64,000 nt of DNA from Labrys miyagiensis (GCF_030160835.1 NZ_BSPC01000021.1:1-64000); one strand, 5' to 3'; counted from the first letter of the stretch, positions 43,748-54,681 are shown. The notes: generated from the sequence alone by a model not told the origin. Translations and numbers: made by a program.

Positions 43748-43993
43748 GCCGGCGAACATCGGACCGAAGCGGTTCCACCAAAACCTCACCGTCTCATGGC
43801 AGATGTCGATGCCACGCTCATGCAGCAGATCCTCCACATTCCTCAATGACAAGGGGTAACGCACATACATCATCACAGCGAGGCGGATCACCTCCGGCGA
43901 CGAATTGAAATAGCGAAACAGATTGGGTTTGGGGCGCGACATCTTCGCTCCCTACCCTACGCCGCAACCTTCGGCAATTTGCTCTGACAGAGC
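43748..43993 (-). mobile_element. Truncated IS6 copy C
   Basis: Only the transposase N-terminal end remains: MSRPKPNLFRYFNSSPEVIR through about residue 63 (HETVRFWWNRFGPMF), then the 150-bp element begins at 43747. The terminal repeat (AGAGCAAATTGCC on the minus strand) at 43973-43993 is present. Same orientation as copies A and B. Confidence 0.85.
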
Positions 43994-44358
43994 AGAATCT
44001 GGTGGTCTACGGCGTGATCCGCACGGATCTGTGAAGCAGATACACCGGGAAGAATTGGAGGACCGCAATAAACAGCGGCCCAGCGAATTTCCCCAGCGAG
44101 CCTGGGTCGGAACCTGTCTCGAATGAGCTCGATCGAAACTCAACGAATATTGTGAAAGCATCGGACCTTCAGACAGTGGCTGAGAGTACAATTCTCGAAT
44201 TCATCCTTTCCGGTAATATTGCCTACGCGGGGTCGCGCCGTGGCAAATGGTATTGATTGCGAAGCATTATCGCCAAGCAAGGTATTTAGTAACCATTACG
44301 CCGCAGCGATTTCAAGGTCTGTTATAAAATGTAAGTTAAAGTGGTCTGAAAGGAACGT
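43994..44358. other. Intergenic, likely promoter region of the next gene
   Basis: No gene is seen. The last 100 bp are AT-richer (GTTATAAAATGTAAGTTAAA) and AAGGAACGT precedes 44359. Confidence 0.4.
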
Positions 44359-44847
44359 ATGATGAGAAATCGCGGATGTAGTTTCTTTTTGCCTGTATGC
44401 CTCGCTGCTGGGCCTCTGCTCGTCAGTTCGGCGGCTTCCCATGCCAACACTCAACGAGTGCATGTAGGCACACTATCCTGCAAAGTATCTGGGGGTATCG
44501 GCCTGATCGTAACCTCTAAGAAAAGCCTCGACTGCCTGTTCAGGCCTGTGAAGCGTCCACCCGAGCGCTATGTCGGCCACATTCAGAAATTTGGGCTCGA
44601 TGTCGGTGTAACCAAGGCAGGTAGCATCGCTTGGGGTGTGTTCGAGGCAGGATCACATCGAACCGATCTTGGCGGGACGTATGTCGGTGCAACTGCGGAG
44701 GCCACGTTTGCGGCCGGCCTGGGAGCCAATGTGCTAATCGGCGGATCGGACAAATCAGTTGCATTGCAGCCCCTATCGGTCTCTGGCCAGACAGGTCTCA
44801 ACATCGCGGCTGGTGTCGGCCAGATCTCGCTGGAAAGGGTTCACTGA
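44359..44847 (+). CDS. DUF992-family secreted protein
   Basis: 162-aa exported protein. Signal peptide MMRNRGCSFFLPVCLAAGPL, cleavage near SHA-NTQ. The mature part follows the DUF992 pattern: VHVGTLSCKVSGGIGLIVTS, LDCLFRPVKRPPERYVGHIQ, FGLDVGVTKAGSIAWGVFEA, then a Gly/Ala-rich half (ANVLIGGSDKSVALQPLSVS; GQTGLNIAAGVGQISL). Two conserved cysteines may pair. Function unknown; it is frequent in Rhizobiales, often with stress genes. It precedes the metabolic block in the same direction, 141 bp away. Confidence 0.9.
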   Translation: MMRNRGCSFFLPVCLAAGPLLVSSAASHANTQRVHVGTLSCKVSGGIGLIVTSKKSLDCLFRPVKRPPERYVGHIQKFGLDVGVTKAGSIAWGVFEAGSHRTDLGGTYVGATAEATFAAGLGANVLIGGSDKSVALQPLSVSGQTGLNIAAGVGQISLERVH

Positions 44848-44988
44848 CCACTGAACTCCTGCAACTGGCAAAACCATGTGAGCTCGACCGATGCCAGGCG
44901 AACAAATCCTGCTTCCCTTGGAGCGATACCCGTCATTGAGCGCATAGGCACTGGTCGGAATAGAACGAGCTTCAGCGGGAGAGGTCCA

Positions 44989-47199
44989 ATGGTCAAGTCG
45001 CCAGGGCAAGCCAAGATACCGATGATGACCGACACCCTTGCCTACTATCGCGATGCATGGCAACGATCGGTCCTCTTTCTCGACGTCATGCGTAAGCGGG
45101 CGGAACAGTATCATCGACACGGCACGCAGCTAGTTCCTAACGTCTTGGATTACCAGGCGGAATTGATTTGTGATGGACGTACTCTGCCCCACCCCGTGAA
45201 CTATGTGTTGGCGCAGATTGTTCCTCCTGACGGCATCGTTGTCGACCCTCGCAAGCGTCCCTTCGTCGTTGTGGATCCGCGGGCCGGTCATGGGCCAGGC
45301 ATCGGTGGATTCAAGGCTGATAGCGAAATCGGTGTGGCGATGAAGGCAGGGCATACCTGTTATTTCATCGGTTTTCTGCCCAATCCCATGCCGGGTCAAA
45401 CCATCGAATATATCGCGCAGGCCGAAGCCCGGTTCCTAGAGATCATTATCGACAGGCATCCCAATGCGGAGGGCAAACCGTGCGTCATCGGCAATTGCCA
45501 GGCCGGCTGGGCGATGATGATCCTTGCATCTCTGCGTCCTGAACTCTTTGGACCGATCATTATCGCCGGCACGCCCTTGTCCTATTGGGCGGGCGTCAAA
45601 GGACAATTTCCGATGCGCTACACGGGCGGTCTGCTCGGAGGCAGCTGGCTGACGGCCCTTGCCGGCGACCTGGGGGCCGGCATTTTCGACGGCGCCGCAC
45701 TGGTGCAGAACTTCGAGAACCAAAATCCCGCCAACACGTTTTGGTCCAAGCAATACAATCTCTACTCAAAGATCGATACGGAGGCGGAGCGCTATCTAGG
45801 CTTTGAAAAGTGGTGGGGCGGACATGTCACCCTCAACGCCGAGGAAATGCAGTTCATCGTCGACGAACTCTTTGTCGGCAACAAGCTTGCCGCTGGCGAG
45901 ATCCGGACGACGGATGGCACGGCGATCGACCTGCGCAACATCGCCTCTCCCATTGTCGTCTTCTGTTCCAGAGGCGACAACATCACGCCGCCTCAGCAGG
46001 CACTTGGCTGGATCCTGGACCTCTACGACAGCGTCGACGACATTCGCGCCTACGGTCAGACGATTGTCTATGCAATTCACGACAAGATTGGCCACCTCGG
46101 CATCTTCGTCTCAGCCGGTGTTGCCCGTAAGGAGCACGATGAGTTCGCCTCCAATATTGACCTGATAGACGTTCTGCCGCCCGGCCTTTATGAGGCTGTA
46201 CTAGAACCGCGGGGCGAGGCGATCGCGCACCCCGACTTGGTGACCGGTGAGTGGGCGATGCGTTGCGAAGCACGCACGCTGGACGACATCCGCGCCCTCG
46301 GCGGCAACGACCTGGAGGATGAGCGTCGCTTCGCCACTGCAGCTCGATTGTCTAAGATCAATCTCGCACTGTATCGCGCAACGCTGCAGCCGATGGTTCA
46401 GGCAATGGTAACCGCGCCGATGGCTGAAGCGATGCGCAAGTTGCATCCGCTCCGGTTGTCATACGAAGCTTTCGGGCACGACAACCCGTTCCTCAATTGG
46501 GTTGGCGCGGCAGCCGACAGTGTCCGAGAACATCGGCAGGCCGCCGACCCCGACAATCCCCATCTGGCATTCCAGGAACGGGTCTCCCAGCAAATCGTGG
46601 AGGGGCTCGAAACGTGGCGGAGCATGACTGAAAAGCTTGCTGAGGCCACTTTTCTCTCTGTTTATGGAATGCCGGTCCTTCAGGCTGCGCTGGGCATCGA
46701 CGTCAAGTCCCAGCGCCGGCCTCGCAAGGCGGCCGCGAGCCTGCTGCACGGCAAGCTTCTCGATGCGCGCATCGCCGAGTTGCGCGCCCGGATGACGACT
46801 GGTGGCGCGCGAGAGGGCTTGGTGCGCGCGCTCATCTATATCGGAATGGCGCGTGGCGGACCCGACGAACGCGGTTTCGAGGCCATACGCCGTATTCGCA
46901 ATACTCGCCCGACCGAGCAGCAGCTGACCCTGCAAGACTTCAAGAAGCTGGTCCGTGAGCAATACTACATGCTGCTCGTCGACGAAGAGGCGGCACTGGC
47001 CGCAATACCCGGCCTGCTTCCAGAAGATGCCAACGAGCGCGCTGCCGCTTTTGCGGTGCTGGGCGAAGTGCTGGAGGCCCGAGGCGCTCTCATTGGGGCC
47101 GCCGCCGAGCGCCTGGCCAAAGTGGGGCGGCTTTTCGGTGTCGCTCCCAAGCCCGTTGCTTCTGCCCAGCCTCAACGGTCGAAGCGCAAGGCTTCCTGA
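44989..47199 (+). CDS. DUF3141 protein, PHA-synthase-like alpha/beta hydrolase
   Basis: 736-aa cytoplasmic protein. Residues about 60-380 form an alpha/beta-hydrolase core of the PhaC type: lipase-like box GNCQAGWAMM with Cys170 in place of Ser, Asp330 in FCSRGDNITPP and His369 in DKIGHLGIFVS. The same Cys-Asp-His triad polymerises hydroxyacyl-CoA in PHA synthases. The C-terminal half (about 430-736) is helical and specific to DUF3141. ATG 44989 follows GGGAGAGG; a longer frame to 44878 lacks a site. It heads the block with phosphotransacetylase, acetate kinase and FabI, an arrangement I recall from other Rhizobiales. A role in acyl-CoA storage or transfer is inference. Confidence 0.9.
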   Translation: MVKSPGQAKIPMMTDTLAYYRDAWQRSVLFLDVMRKRAEQYHRHGTQLVPNVLDYQAELICDGRTLPHPVNYVLAQIVPPDGIVVDPRKRPFVVVDPRAGHGPGIGGFKADSEIGVAMKAGHTCYFIGFLPNPMPGQTIEYIAQAEARFLEIIIDRHPNAEGKPCVIGNCQAGWAMMILASLRPELFGPIIIAGTPLSYWAGVKGQFPMRYTGGLLGGSWLTALAGDLGAGIFDGAALVQNFENQNPANTFWSKQYNLYSKIDTEAERYLGFEKWWGGHVTLNAEEMQFIVDELFVGNKLAAGEIRTTDGTAIDLRNIASPIVVFCSRGDNITPPQQALGWILDLYDSVDDIRAYGQTIVYAIHDKIGHLGIFVSAGVARKEHDEFASNIDLIDVLPPGLYEAVLEPRGEAIAHPDLVTGEWAMRCEARTLDDIRALGGNDLEDERRFATAARLSKINLALYRATLQPMVQAMVTAPMAEAMRKLHPLRLSYEAFGHDNPFLNWVGAAADSVREHRQAADPDNPHLAFQERVSQQIVEGLETWRSMTEKLAEATFLSVYGMPVLQAALGIDVKSQRRPRKAAASLLHGKLLDARIAELRARMTTGGAREGLVRALIYIGMARGGPDERGFEAIRRIRNTRPTEQQLTLQDFKKLVREQYYMLLVDEEAALAAIPGLLPEDANERAAAFAVLGEVLEARGALIGAAAERLAKVGRLFGVAPKPVASAQPQRSKRKAS

Positions 47200-47286
47200 C
47201 TTTCGGACAGCGTATGTGCCGCTTCGCCTTCTTGCCTGTCACTTCGGTTGCGACAAAACGAAACGCTTTTGAGGGGGAGTTCCAAT

Positions 47287-48246
47287 ATGCCCGACCTACC
47301 CGCGAAGGAGGCTGCACTGTCGAAATATGACCGGCTTATTGCAGCTGCCCGTGCCAATGCACCCGCCGTGACCATTGTTGTGCATCCTTGCGATGAGACC
47401 TCTCTGCGCGGCGCCATCGACGCGGCAGCCGAAGGGCTGGTCACCCCGGTTCTAGTCGGCCCGAAAGAAAAAATCCGTGCCGTCGCTGCCGAATGCGACG
47501 TCGACCTTTCCGCTGTCGAGATCATGGACGCCCCACATAGCCATGCCGCCGCCGCGCAGGCAGTGGCTTTGATCCGCGAGGGCAAAGGCGAACTCCTGAT
47601 GAAGGGCAGCCTGCACACCGACGAGTTCATGCGCGAGGTCGCGGCGTCTGCCACAGGCCTGCGCACCGCACGGCGGATAAGCCACGTCTTCATCATGGAC
47701 GTACCCGGACATCCGGAGACCTTGTTCATTACAGATGCGGCGATCAATATCTTTCCCGATCTCGACGCCAAGCGCGACATCATCCAGAACGCCATCGACC
47801 TGTGGACGGGCATCGGACTCGGCACGCCGCGCGTGGCAATCTTGTCTGCTGTCGAGACGGTGACTCCCAAGATACCCTCCACGATCGAAGCGGCGGCATT
47901 GTGCAAGATGGCGGACCGAGGCCAGATAACCGGTGGACTGCTGGAAGGACCGCTCGCCTTCGACAACGCGATCAGTCCTGAAGCGGCCCGCATCAAGCAG
48001 ATCTCATCGCCGGTTGCCGGGCACGCGCAGATTCTAGTGGTGCCTGATCTGGAGGCCGGCAACATGCTGGCGAAGAATTTGACCTTCCTGACTCACGCGG
48101 ATGCCGCCGGGGTCGTGCTCGGCGCGCGGGTGCCCATTATACTGACGTCGCGGGCCGACTCTGTGCGCACGCGCCTCGCCTCCTGTGCAGTGGCGGCGCT
48201 TTACGCGGCGGCCCGGCGGCGCGATGCGACAGTTGCGGTGGCCTGA
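47287..48246 (+). CDS. pta: Phosphate acetyl/butyryltransferase
   Basis: 319-aa cytoplasmic enzyme converting acyl-CoA plus phosphate to acyl phosphate plus CoA. Short (Ptb/Pta core) form without the long N-terminal domain. Typical segments: MKGSLHTDEFMREVAASATG, RRISHVFIMDVPGH, ILSAVETVTPKIPSTIEAAA, and GPLAFDNAISPEAARIK with VVPDLEAGNMLAKNLTFLTH. ATG 47287 has GGGGGAG eight bases before it. The acetate kinase gene starts 4 bp after the stop, so the acyl phosphate is passed on to ATP synthesis or the reverse. Acetyl or longer acyl preference cannot be read; the acetate kinase partner favours acetyl. Confidence 0.92.
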   Translation: MPDLPAKEAALSKYDRLIAAARANAPAVTIVVHPCDETSLRGAIDAAAEGLVTPVLVGPKEKIRAVAAECDVDLSAVEIMDAPHSHAAAAQAVALIREGKGELLMKGSLHTDEFMREVAASATGLRTARRISHVFIMDVPGHPETLFITDAAINIFPDLDAKRDIIQNAIDLWTGIGLGTPRVAILSAVETVTPKIPSTIEAAALCKMADRGQITGGLLEGPLAFDNAISPEAARIKQISSPVAGHAQILVVPDLEAGNMLAKNLTFLTHADAAGVVLGARVPIILTSRADSVRTRLASCAVAALYAAARRRDATVAVA

Positions 48247-48249
48247 ACG

Positions 48250-49425
48250 ATGGACGCCATTCTCGTCGTAAACGCCGGCTCTTCCAGCCTCAAATTCCAG
48301 ATCTTCCAGATCGACGGTGGCGAGCTTTCGCGTCAGCTGCGCGGCCAGATGGATGGCATCGGCACGCGGCCGCGTCTGCGGAGCAACAGGGCCGACGGCT
48401 CGGTACTGGCCGACCAGAAATACACCGTGGCGGAGGTCCCCGACCTACCGGCCGCAATTGCCGTCGTCCGTGGATGGCTCCGACAGCTGGGTGGCTTCAA
48501 ATTAAGGGCGATAGGACATCGAGTGGTGCATGGCGGCCCCGACTACAGCCGGTCGGTGCGGATAGATGCGGACGTATTTGCTCGCCTCGCGACCTATGAA
48601 GGCCTGGCGCCTCTGCATCAGCCCAACAATCTGGCGCCGATTCGGTTGGCGATGGATATCGACCCGTCCGTTCCGCAGGTCGCCTGTTTCGACACCGCAT
48701 TCCACCGAGGACATCCCGTCCACGCTGACTGCTATGCGCTGCCACGTGCGTACTACGAGGAAGGCGTGCGCCGGTATGGCTTCCACGGCCTTTCCTACGA
48801 ATATATCGCCGAACGCCTTCGGGACGTGGCACCCGATCTCGCGGAGGGGCGGGTCATCGTCGCGCATCTTGGCAGTGGGGCGTCGATGTGTGCGTTGAAG
48901 GGTGGGCGCAGTATTGACTGCACCATGGGGTTCACGGCCCTTGACGGCCTGCCGATGGGTACCCGGCCAGGCCAGCTCGATCCAGGCGTCGTCCTCTATC
49001 TCTTTGCCCAAAAGGGCATGAGCGCGAACGAAGTCTCTGATCTGCTCTACCGCGACTGTGGCCTCAAGGGCCTTTCAGGCGTCTCCAACGACATGCGGGA
49101 TCTCCTGGCGAGCGATGAGCCGGGCGCCGCTTTCGCCATCGACCATTTCATCCATCGCTGCACGCTGCATGCCGGCATGCTGGCGGCGGCGCTTGGCGGC
49201 CTCGACGCCTTCGTCTTCACGGCGGGAGTCGGCGAGAACGCACCGGCAATCCGCGCTCGCATCGCGGACAGGCTTGGCTGGCTCGGGGCAGAGCTGGACG
49301 CAGCCGCCAATGAGGCGGGTGCAGTTTGTATATCGAGCCCCAAGAGCCGTGTTGCGCTGCTCGTTGTGCCCACTGACGAGGAGCTGATGATCGCCCGGCA
49401 AACACTTGCGCTCCTCGATGCTTAA
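48250..49425 (+). CDS. ackA: Acetate kinase
   Basis: 391-aa enzyme of the ASKHA fold, catalysing acetyl phosphate + ADP to acetate + ATP. Signatures: [16 protein letters not shown] at the N terminus, the substrate-site Arg in [20 protein letters not shown] with the catalytic Asp, [27 protein letters not shown] with the nucleotide loop, and [20 protein letters not shown] (PLxGLxMGTRxGxxD pattern). The C-terminal phosphate site is [16 protein letters not shown]. Located 4 bp after pta, forming the Pta-AckA pathway that yields one ATP per acetyl-CoA when the cell ferments, or activates acetate when it grows on it. Confidence 0.96.
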   Translation: MDAILVVNAGSSSLKFQIFQIDGGELSRQLRGQMDGIGTRPRLRSNRADGSVLADQKYTVAEVPDLPAAIAVVRGWLRQLGGFKLRAIGHRVVHGGPDYSRSVRIDADVFARLATYEGLAPLHQPNNLAPIRLAMDIDPSVPQVACFDTAFHRGHPVHADCYALPRAYYEEGVRRYGFHGLSYEYIAERLRDVAPDLAEGRVIVAHLGSGASMCALKGGRSIDCTMGFTALDGLPMGTRPGQLDPGVVLYLFAQKGMSANEVSDLLYRDCGLKGLSGVSNDMRDLLASDEPGAAFAIDHFIHRCTLHAGMLAAALGGLDAFVFTAGVGENAPAIRARIADRLGWLGAELDAAANEAGAVCISSPKSRVALLVVPTDEELMIARQTLALLDA

Positions 49426-49494
49426 CGAGCCATCAGGTCATGCCGGCACCCCTTGACCATCAACAATGCACCGGACCTCGACAGGAAATCCGCT

Positions 49495-50280
49495 ATGCCG
49501 CTGCCCGCCGTGAAAGCCAAGCTCCTCGAAGGCCAGCGAGGCCTAGTCGTCGGCATCGCCAACGACCAGTCGATCGCCTGGGGTTGTGCCCGAGCCTTTC
49601 GTGCCCTCGGCGCCGAACTGGCGATCACCTATCTCAACGACAAGGCAAAGCCCCATGTCGAGCCGCTGGCCCGGGAGTTAGAAGCACCGATCCTGATGCC
49701 GCTGAACGTAAGCGTGGAGGGACAGCTGGAGGCTGTGTTTGACCGGATCAGCACCGAATGGGGGGAGCTTGACTTCGTCGTGCATTCCATCGCCTCCGCG
49801 CCCAAGGATACGCTACGGGGTCGGGTGACCGACGCACCGCGCGAGGGGTTCCTTGCCACCATGGATGTTTCGTGCTGGTCGTTTATCCGCATGGCACATC
49901 TTGCCGAACCATTGATGAAGCGAGGTGGCAGCTTGTTCACCATGACCTACTATGGCTCACAGATGGTGGTGGAGAACTACAACATCATGGGCGTCGCCAA
50001 GGCGGCCCTCGAAAGCGCCGTGCGCTATCTGGCCGCTGAGCTCGGTCCCAAGGGCATCCGCGTCCATGCCATCTCGCCCGGCCCGCTCGCCACACGCGCT
50101 GCATCCGGCATCGCTGAGTTCGATGAACTGCTCGCCAAGGCCAAAGTCCGAGCGCCTTCCCGTGAACTCGTCACCATCGACGATGTCGGCATGGCTACTG
50201 CCTTCCTTGCCCACGATGCTGCCCGGCGGATAACCGGCAGCGTCCTCTATGTCGACGGCGGCTACAACATCATCGATTGA
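49495..50280 (+). CDS. fabI: Enoyl-[acyl-carrier-protein] reductase, FabI type
   Basis: 261-aa short-chain reductase that reduces trans-2-enoyl-ACP (or enoyl-CoA) with NADH. The N-terminal nucleotide loop is of the FabI type (GLVVGIANDQSIAWGCARAF), followed by HSIASAPKD, and the active site Y-x6-K in YGSQMVVENYNIMGVAKAAL. The C terminus reads GSVLYVDGGYNII. I prefer ATG 49495 (AGGA eight bases upstream) to TTG 49453. It follows ackA by about 70 bp. As a second fabI-like copy next to a PhaC-like protein, it may serve acyl-chain or reductant handling rather than housekeeping lipid synthesis. Confidence 0.93.
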   Translation: MPLPAVKAKLLEGQRGLVVGIANDQSIAWGCARAFRALGAELAITYLNDKAKPHVEPLARELEAPILMPLNVSVEGQLEAVFDRISTEWGELDFVVHSIASAPKDTLRGRVTDAPREGFLATMDVSCWSFIRMAHLAEPLMKRGGSLFTMTYYGSQMVVENYNIMGVAKAALESAVRYLAAELGPKGIRVHAISPGPLATRAASGIAEFDELLAKAKVRAPSRELVTIDDVGMATAFLAHDAARRITGSVLYVDGGYNIID

Positions 50281-50689
50281 ATGCCACGATAACACGACGT
50301 CGGCCGCTGTCGCTCATCATCGACTGCTCGTCGGAGGCCGCCCAAGTTAATTCTGAATGCACGCTTTATCGAAATTAAGCGTCGGATTTTCAATCGAAAT
50401 AACGAATGCAAGTCGATTCTGCATTGTACCTTGGGACAGTACCCGGGAGTACAATATGCGGCAGCCTCAGTGGAAGTATCATACTTCGATCTTTACGCTC
50501 GCGCGAGCAGTTGCCCTCGCGAAGGAACTTTGTGGGCCGCGAAAGTGAGACGAAACGCTGACACGTTTACTTGAATAAAAGCTCACGCGACTTCTTTGAT
50601 TCGGTAGGCCACCCAAGCGGCGTCAAAAAGGCTCTGGAAGAAGACAACATACGTGCGGATATCTGTCGCAAGGATAAGGATTCCTGGAG
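50281..50689. other. Intergenic, probable promoter region of the sdaA-pfl genes
   Basis: 409 bp without a convincing gene, somewhat AT-richer. A frame at 50571 (NKSSRDFFDSVGHPSGVKKA) overlaps the next start and could be a short upstream ORF. No perfect FNR/FixK box (TTGAT-N4-ATCAA) was seen. Confidence 0.4.
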
Positions 50690-52288
50690 ATGGCCAATAC
50701 AGGGCATGAAACAGAGATATCTTCGCTCTTGCCGGACCTTCCTTCAAATGTTGACCGCCGATCTTTCCTTATGCGTAGCGCGGCGATCGGTGCCGCGGCG
50801 GTGATGACGGGGCAGGTCTGGACACCTGAGGCGCGTGCCGCGCAGGCCGCACAGGAAGCCCAGTCGCCCCTTCTCGGGACAACATTGTCTCCCGACCTCG
50901 ACGCGGTGAAGAGGGCCAAGGGCCCGGTCATGACAGTGCTGGAAGAGTTCTACAAGGTTGGCCCCGGTCCCTCGAGTTCCCACACAATCGGGCCGATGCG
51001 CATCACCTACGATTTCTACCAACGGTGCACGAATCTTCCCTCGGACCAGCTTGCCCAGGCGACCGGTTTGAAGGTCCATCTTTTCGGCAGCTTGAGCGCC
51101 ACCGGGAAAGGGCATGGTACGGAGCGCGCCGCGCTTGCCGGGCTCGTCGGCAAGGAACCAGCAACGGTGGATCCGGCCTTCCTCAGCGAGATGATTACGA
51201 GCCCCGACAAGACCTATCCCGTATCTCTTGGGGGCCGTACCTTCCAGTTGTCACTCAGCGACATCGTCTACGATGCTCCCAAAGGCGATTTCCCTCATCC
51301 CAATACGATGACCTGCCGCCTGGTGGCCGGCGACAACGTTCTCTACGAGCTCGAATATTATTCAGTCGGCGGTGGCTTCATCGAGTGGAAGGGCTACGAG
51401 CCGCCACAGAAGGGGCAACCGAAATATCCCTACGCCACCATGAAAGAGCTTCGCGCTCATGCCGAGCAGAATAATCTCTCCATCGCCGGCGTAATCATGG
51501 CAAACGAGATCGCCGTGTCCGGCAAGAGCGAGAAGGACATCAATGCCTTTCTCGACAAGATCGCCGGCGCGATGCTCGCGACGGTCAAATCCGGCCTTTC
51601 GGCTAAGGATGACGTCCTGCCGGGCCCCATCAAATTACACAGCAAGGCGGCGACCGTTTGGAAACGCGCACACGAAGTCACCTATGAAAGCGACCGCGCC
51701 ATCGCGCTCGTGGCGGCGTGTGCCCTCGCCGCTTCGGAAGAAAACGCTCGAGGCCACATCGTTATTACCGCCCCGACCGGCGGCTCGGCCGGTGTCATGC
51801 CAGCAATTGTTTACGCGCTTGTCGAGAGCAAGCGCAGGATGCCGATAGAGAAGGTACGACAAGGGCTGCTTGCCGGAGCCGCGATCGGCTATTTGTGCAA
51901 GCACAATGCAACCTTGGCGGGAGCAGAAGGAGGCTGCCAATCCGAGATCGGTGTGGCCTCTGCCATGTCAGCCGCCTTCATCGCAGAAGTGATGGGCGCG
52001 TCGCCACTGGTCACGGAGAATGCGGCGGAATCGGCTCTGGAACATCATCTCGGCATGACCTGCGATCCTGTCGCCGGGTATGTCCAGGTGCCATGCATCG
52101 AGCGCTGTGCATTTGGGGCAGTCAAGGCTTGGACGGCCTTCCTGATTGCAACCAATGAGATTGCCTCGCGCCACCGCGTCGACCTCGACACGACCATCAA
52201 GACGCTCGCCGACACCGGGCGGGATATGTCTGCAAAATACAAAGAGACGAGCGAAGGCGGTTTGGCCGCCAACCTGGTCCTTTGCTGA
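50690..52288 (+). CDS. sdaA: Fe-S L-serine dehydratase with a Tat-like leader
   Basis: 532-aa single-chain L-serine ammonia-lyase (serine to pyruvate and ammonia). The first 65 residues are an unusual extension: [20 protein letters not shown], ending ARAAQ, which looks like a twin-arginine signal. The beta domain begins [20 protein letters not shown] (SSSHT binding loop). The alpha domain has [19 protein letters not shown] and cluster-type cysteines at 416 (GGCQSEIG), 458 (GMTCDPVAG), 469 and 473 ([11 protein letters not shown]). The C terminus ends in Cys (LVLC), as in L-serine dehydratases where the tail Cys ligates the cluster. The normal enzyme is cytosolic and oxygen sensitive. The pfl gene starts 50 bp downstream. 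Confidence 0.92.
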   Translation: MANTGHETEISSLLPDLPSNVDRRSFLMRSAAIGAAAVMTGQVWTPEARAAQAAQEAQSPLLGTTLSPDLDAVKRAKGPVMTVLEEFYKVGPGPSSSHTIGPMRITYDFYQRCTNLPSDQLAQATGLKVHLFGSLSATGKGHGTERAALAGLVGKEPATVDPAFLSEMITSPDKTYPVSLGGRTFQLSLSDIVYDAPKGDFPHPNTMTCRLVAGDNVLYELEYYSVGGGFIEWKGYEPPQKGQPKYPYATMKELRAHAEQNNLSIAGVIMANEIAVSGKSEKDINAFLDKIAGAMLATVKSGLSAKDDVLPGPIKLHSKAATVWKRAHEVTYESDRAIALVAACALAASEENARGHIVITAPTGGSAGVMPAIVYALVESKRRMPIEKVRQGLLAGAAIGYLCKHNATLAGAEGGCQSEIGVASAMSAAFIAEVMGASPLVTENAAESALEHHLGMTCDPVAGYVQVPCIERCAFGAVKAWTAFLIATNEIASRHRVDLDTTIKTLADTGRDMSAKYKETSEGGLAANLVLC

Positions 52289-52337
52289 GCAACAACCGGC
52301 ACACACGGGCGTTGCGGCGTCCGACAGGGAGGTCCCG

Positions 52338-54677
52338 ATGCAAGGGGATGTCGCGTCAGCGGGCTTAACGAGCGAAAAGCCACACGATGTCGAAAGGCAA
52401 CGAGCCGGCGAGGCTGCGACCGGAAGCACGACAGCTTCTGATGGTGCTGAGCGCGACCCCTGGGCGGGCTTTGCCGGGGGGCGATGGCGGAAAGTTATCG
52501 ACCTGCGCGATTTCATTCAATGCAATGTCACGCCCTATCAGGGCGACGAGGCCTTTCTCACCGCACCGACTGAACGCACAAAGGCCGTGTGGGCCAAGTT
52601 GCAGACCTATTTCAAGGAGGAGATCCGCAAGGGCGTTCTTGACGTCGACGCCAAAACGCCAGCCTCGATCACCTCGCACGAACCAGGCTACATCGACCGC
52701 GAGAACGAGGTCATCGTCGGATTGCAGACGGACGCTCCGTTCCGGCGGGCCATTATGCCGCTCGGCGGACTGCGCATGGTGGAAGCTGGGTTGAAGGCGG
52801 CCGGGTTCGCACCGGACCCTGTCGTCCACGAGATCTTCAGCAAGCACCGCAAGACCCATAATGACGGCGTGTTTGACGCCTATACGCCGGAGATCATGGC
52901 CTGCCGGCGCAGTCATATCATCACAGGCTTGCCAGACTCCTATGGCCGTGGACGAATTATCGGAGATTACAGGCGAGTCGCCCTCTACGGCACGAACAAG
53001 CTCCTCGCAGCAAAGATGGCCGAGCGGGCGCTGTTCGACGCCCGTTGGCCGACCGACGAGGTTATACGGGCGCGCGAAGAACTCTCCGAGCAAATGCGGG
53101 CGCTCGCGGACCTGGCAGCCATGGCAAAGAGCTATGGATGCGACATAAGTCGACCTGCCGCGGATGCGCGGGAGGCCGTGCAATGGACCTATCTAGGGTA
53201 TCTCGGGGCCATCAAGGAAGCAAACGGCGCGGCGATGTCGATCGGGCGCATTTCGTCCTTTCTCGACATATACATCGAGCGGGATCTTGCCGCCGGCGCC
53301 ATCGACGAAAGCAGCGCTCAGGAACTGATCGATCAACTCGTCCAAAAGCTGCGTATCGTACGCTTTCTGCGCACGCCCGAATATGATGCTCTCTTCACGG
53401 GCGACCCCTACTGGGCGACGGAGTGCGTCGGCGGTGTCGATCTCAACGGGCGGCCGCTGGTGACACGGACGAGCTTTCGTGTTCTCCACACACTGCGTAA
53501 TCTCGGCCCGGCTCCCGAGCCGAACATCACCGTGCTCTGGTCCCGGCTTTTGCCTGAGCCGTTCAAGCGTTATTGCCTGCGCATCTCTGCCGACACCTCA
53601 TCCATCCAGTACGAAAACGATGACCTGATGCGTCCTCACTGGGGCGACGACTACGGCATTGCCTGCTGTGTCTCGGCCATGCGGATCGGCCGGCAGATGC
53701 AATTCTTCGGCGCCCGCGTGAATCTCGCCAAGTGCCTGCTTTACGCAATCAACGGCGGAAGGGACGAGATCAGCGGAACGCAGGTTGCGCCGACGGCGCA
53801 AGCTGTCAACGACGATGTGCTCGACTTTGACGACGTTATGGCCAAGTTCGACGCGATGATGGAATGGCTGGCACGAACCTATGTCCACGCCATGAACTGC
53901 ATCCACTACATGCACGACAAGTATTACTACGAGCGACTGGAGATGGCGTTGCACGATGCCGAAATCCTGCGGACCATGGCCTTCGGTATCGCTGGATTGT
54001 CAGTCGTCGCGGACAGCCTGTCGGCAATGAAATACGCCAAGGTGAAACCGGTGCGACGTGAGGATGGACTTATCATCGGCTACGAGAGGATAGGCGACTT
54101 CCCCACCTACGGCAACAATGACGATCGCGTCGACACCATCGCGGCCGACCTCGTCGCAAGCTTCATGAACAAAATCCGCAAGCATCCGAGCTATCGCAAT
54201 GCTGTGCACACGCAGTCTGTACTAACCATCACCAGCAACGTGGTCTATGGTAAAAATACAGGCGATACGCCGGACGGCCGCAAGGCGGGTGAGCCGTTCG
54301 CGCCCGGCGCCAATCCAATGCATGGGCGCGACAGCCATGGCTGGCTTGCGTCATGCCTGTCGGTCGCCAAACTGCCTTATGCCGATGCCCAGGACGGAAT
54401 CAGCTACACGGTGTCCGTCGCGCCGACGGCCAGCCGGCTCGATCCGGAGCTACGCATCGCGCAGGCCGTCAAGGTGCTCGACACCTATTTCGGCCAAGGC
54501 GGCTTTCATATGAACCTGAACGTGCTCAACCGCGACATGCTCCTGGACGCCATGGAGCATCCGGACAAATATCCGCAATTGACCATCCGCGTATCTGGCT
54601 ATGCGGTCAATTTCGTCCGTTTGACGCGCGAGCAGCAGATGGACGTGATCAGCCGTACCTTCCATCGCGAGACCTGA
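52338..54677 (+). CDS. pflB: Pyruvate formate-lyase (formate C-acetyltransferase)
   Basis: 779-aa glycyl-radical enzyme; pyruvate + CoA gives acetyl-CoA + formate without oxygen. The active-site pair is Cys443-Cys444 in GIACCVSAM. The radical Gly754 lies 26 residues from the C terminus in RVSGYAVNF. Other PFL marks: [54 protein letters not shown], and [20 protein letters not shown]. The set is that of true PFL rather than of glycerol or choline enzymes. A non-conserved N-terminal tail of about 45 residues precedes the core. ATG 52338 follows GGGAGG. The activase gene starts 4 bp after the stop. PFL is rare in aerobic alphaproteobacteria. Confidence 0.95.
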   Translation: MQGDVASAGLTSEKPHDVERQRAGEAATGSTTASDGAERDPWAGFAGGRWRKVIDLRDFIQCNVTPYQGDEAFLTAPTERTKAVWAKLQTYFKEEIRKGVLDVDAKTPASITSHEPGYIDRENEVIVGLQTDAPFRRAIMPLGGLRMVEAGLKAAGFAPDPVVHEIFSKHRKTHNDGVFDAYTPEIMACRRSHIITGLPDSYGRGRIIGDYRRVALYGTNKLLAAKMAERALFDARWPTDEVIRAREELSEQMRALADLAAMAKSYGCDISRPAADAREAVQWTYLGYLGAIKEANGAAMSIGRISSFLDIYIERDLAAGAIDESSAQELIDQLVQKLRIVRFLRTPEYDALFTGDPYWATECVGGVDLNGRPLVTRTSFRVLHTLRNLGPAPEPNITVLWSRLLPEPFKRYCLRISADTSSIQYENDDLMRPHWGDDYGIACCVSAMRIGRQMQFFGARVNLAKCLLYAINGGRDEISGTQVAPTAQAVNDDVLDFDDVMAKFDAMMEWLARTYVHAMNCIHYMHDKYYYERLEMALHDAEILRTMAFGIAGLSVVADSLSAMKYAKVKPVRREDGLIIGYERIGDFPTYGNNDDRVDTIAADLVASFMNKIRKHPSYRNAVHTQSVLTITSNVVYGKNTGDTPDGRKAGEPFAPGANPMHGRDSHGWLASCLSVAKLPYADAQDGISYTVSVAPTASRLDPELRIAQAVKVLDTYFGQGGFHMNLNVLNRDMLLDAMEHPDKYPQLTIRVSGYAVNFVRLTREQQMDVISRTFHRET

Positions 54678-54681
54678 TGCC

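Noticed and set aside
50281-50689. FNR/FixK box before the serine dehydratase-PFL genes
   Set aside because: Oxygen control is expected, but no sequence close to TTGAT-N4-ATCAA was found.
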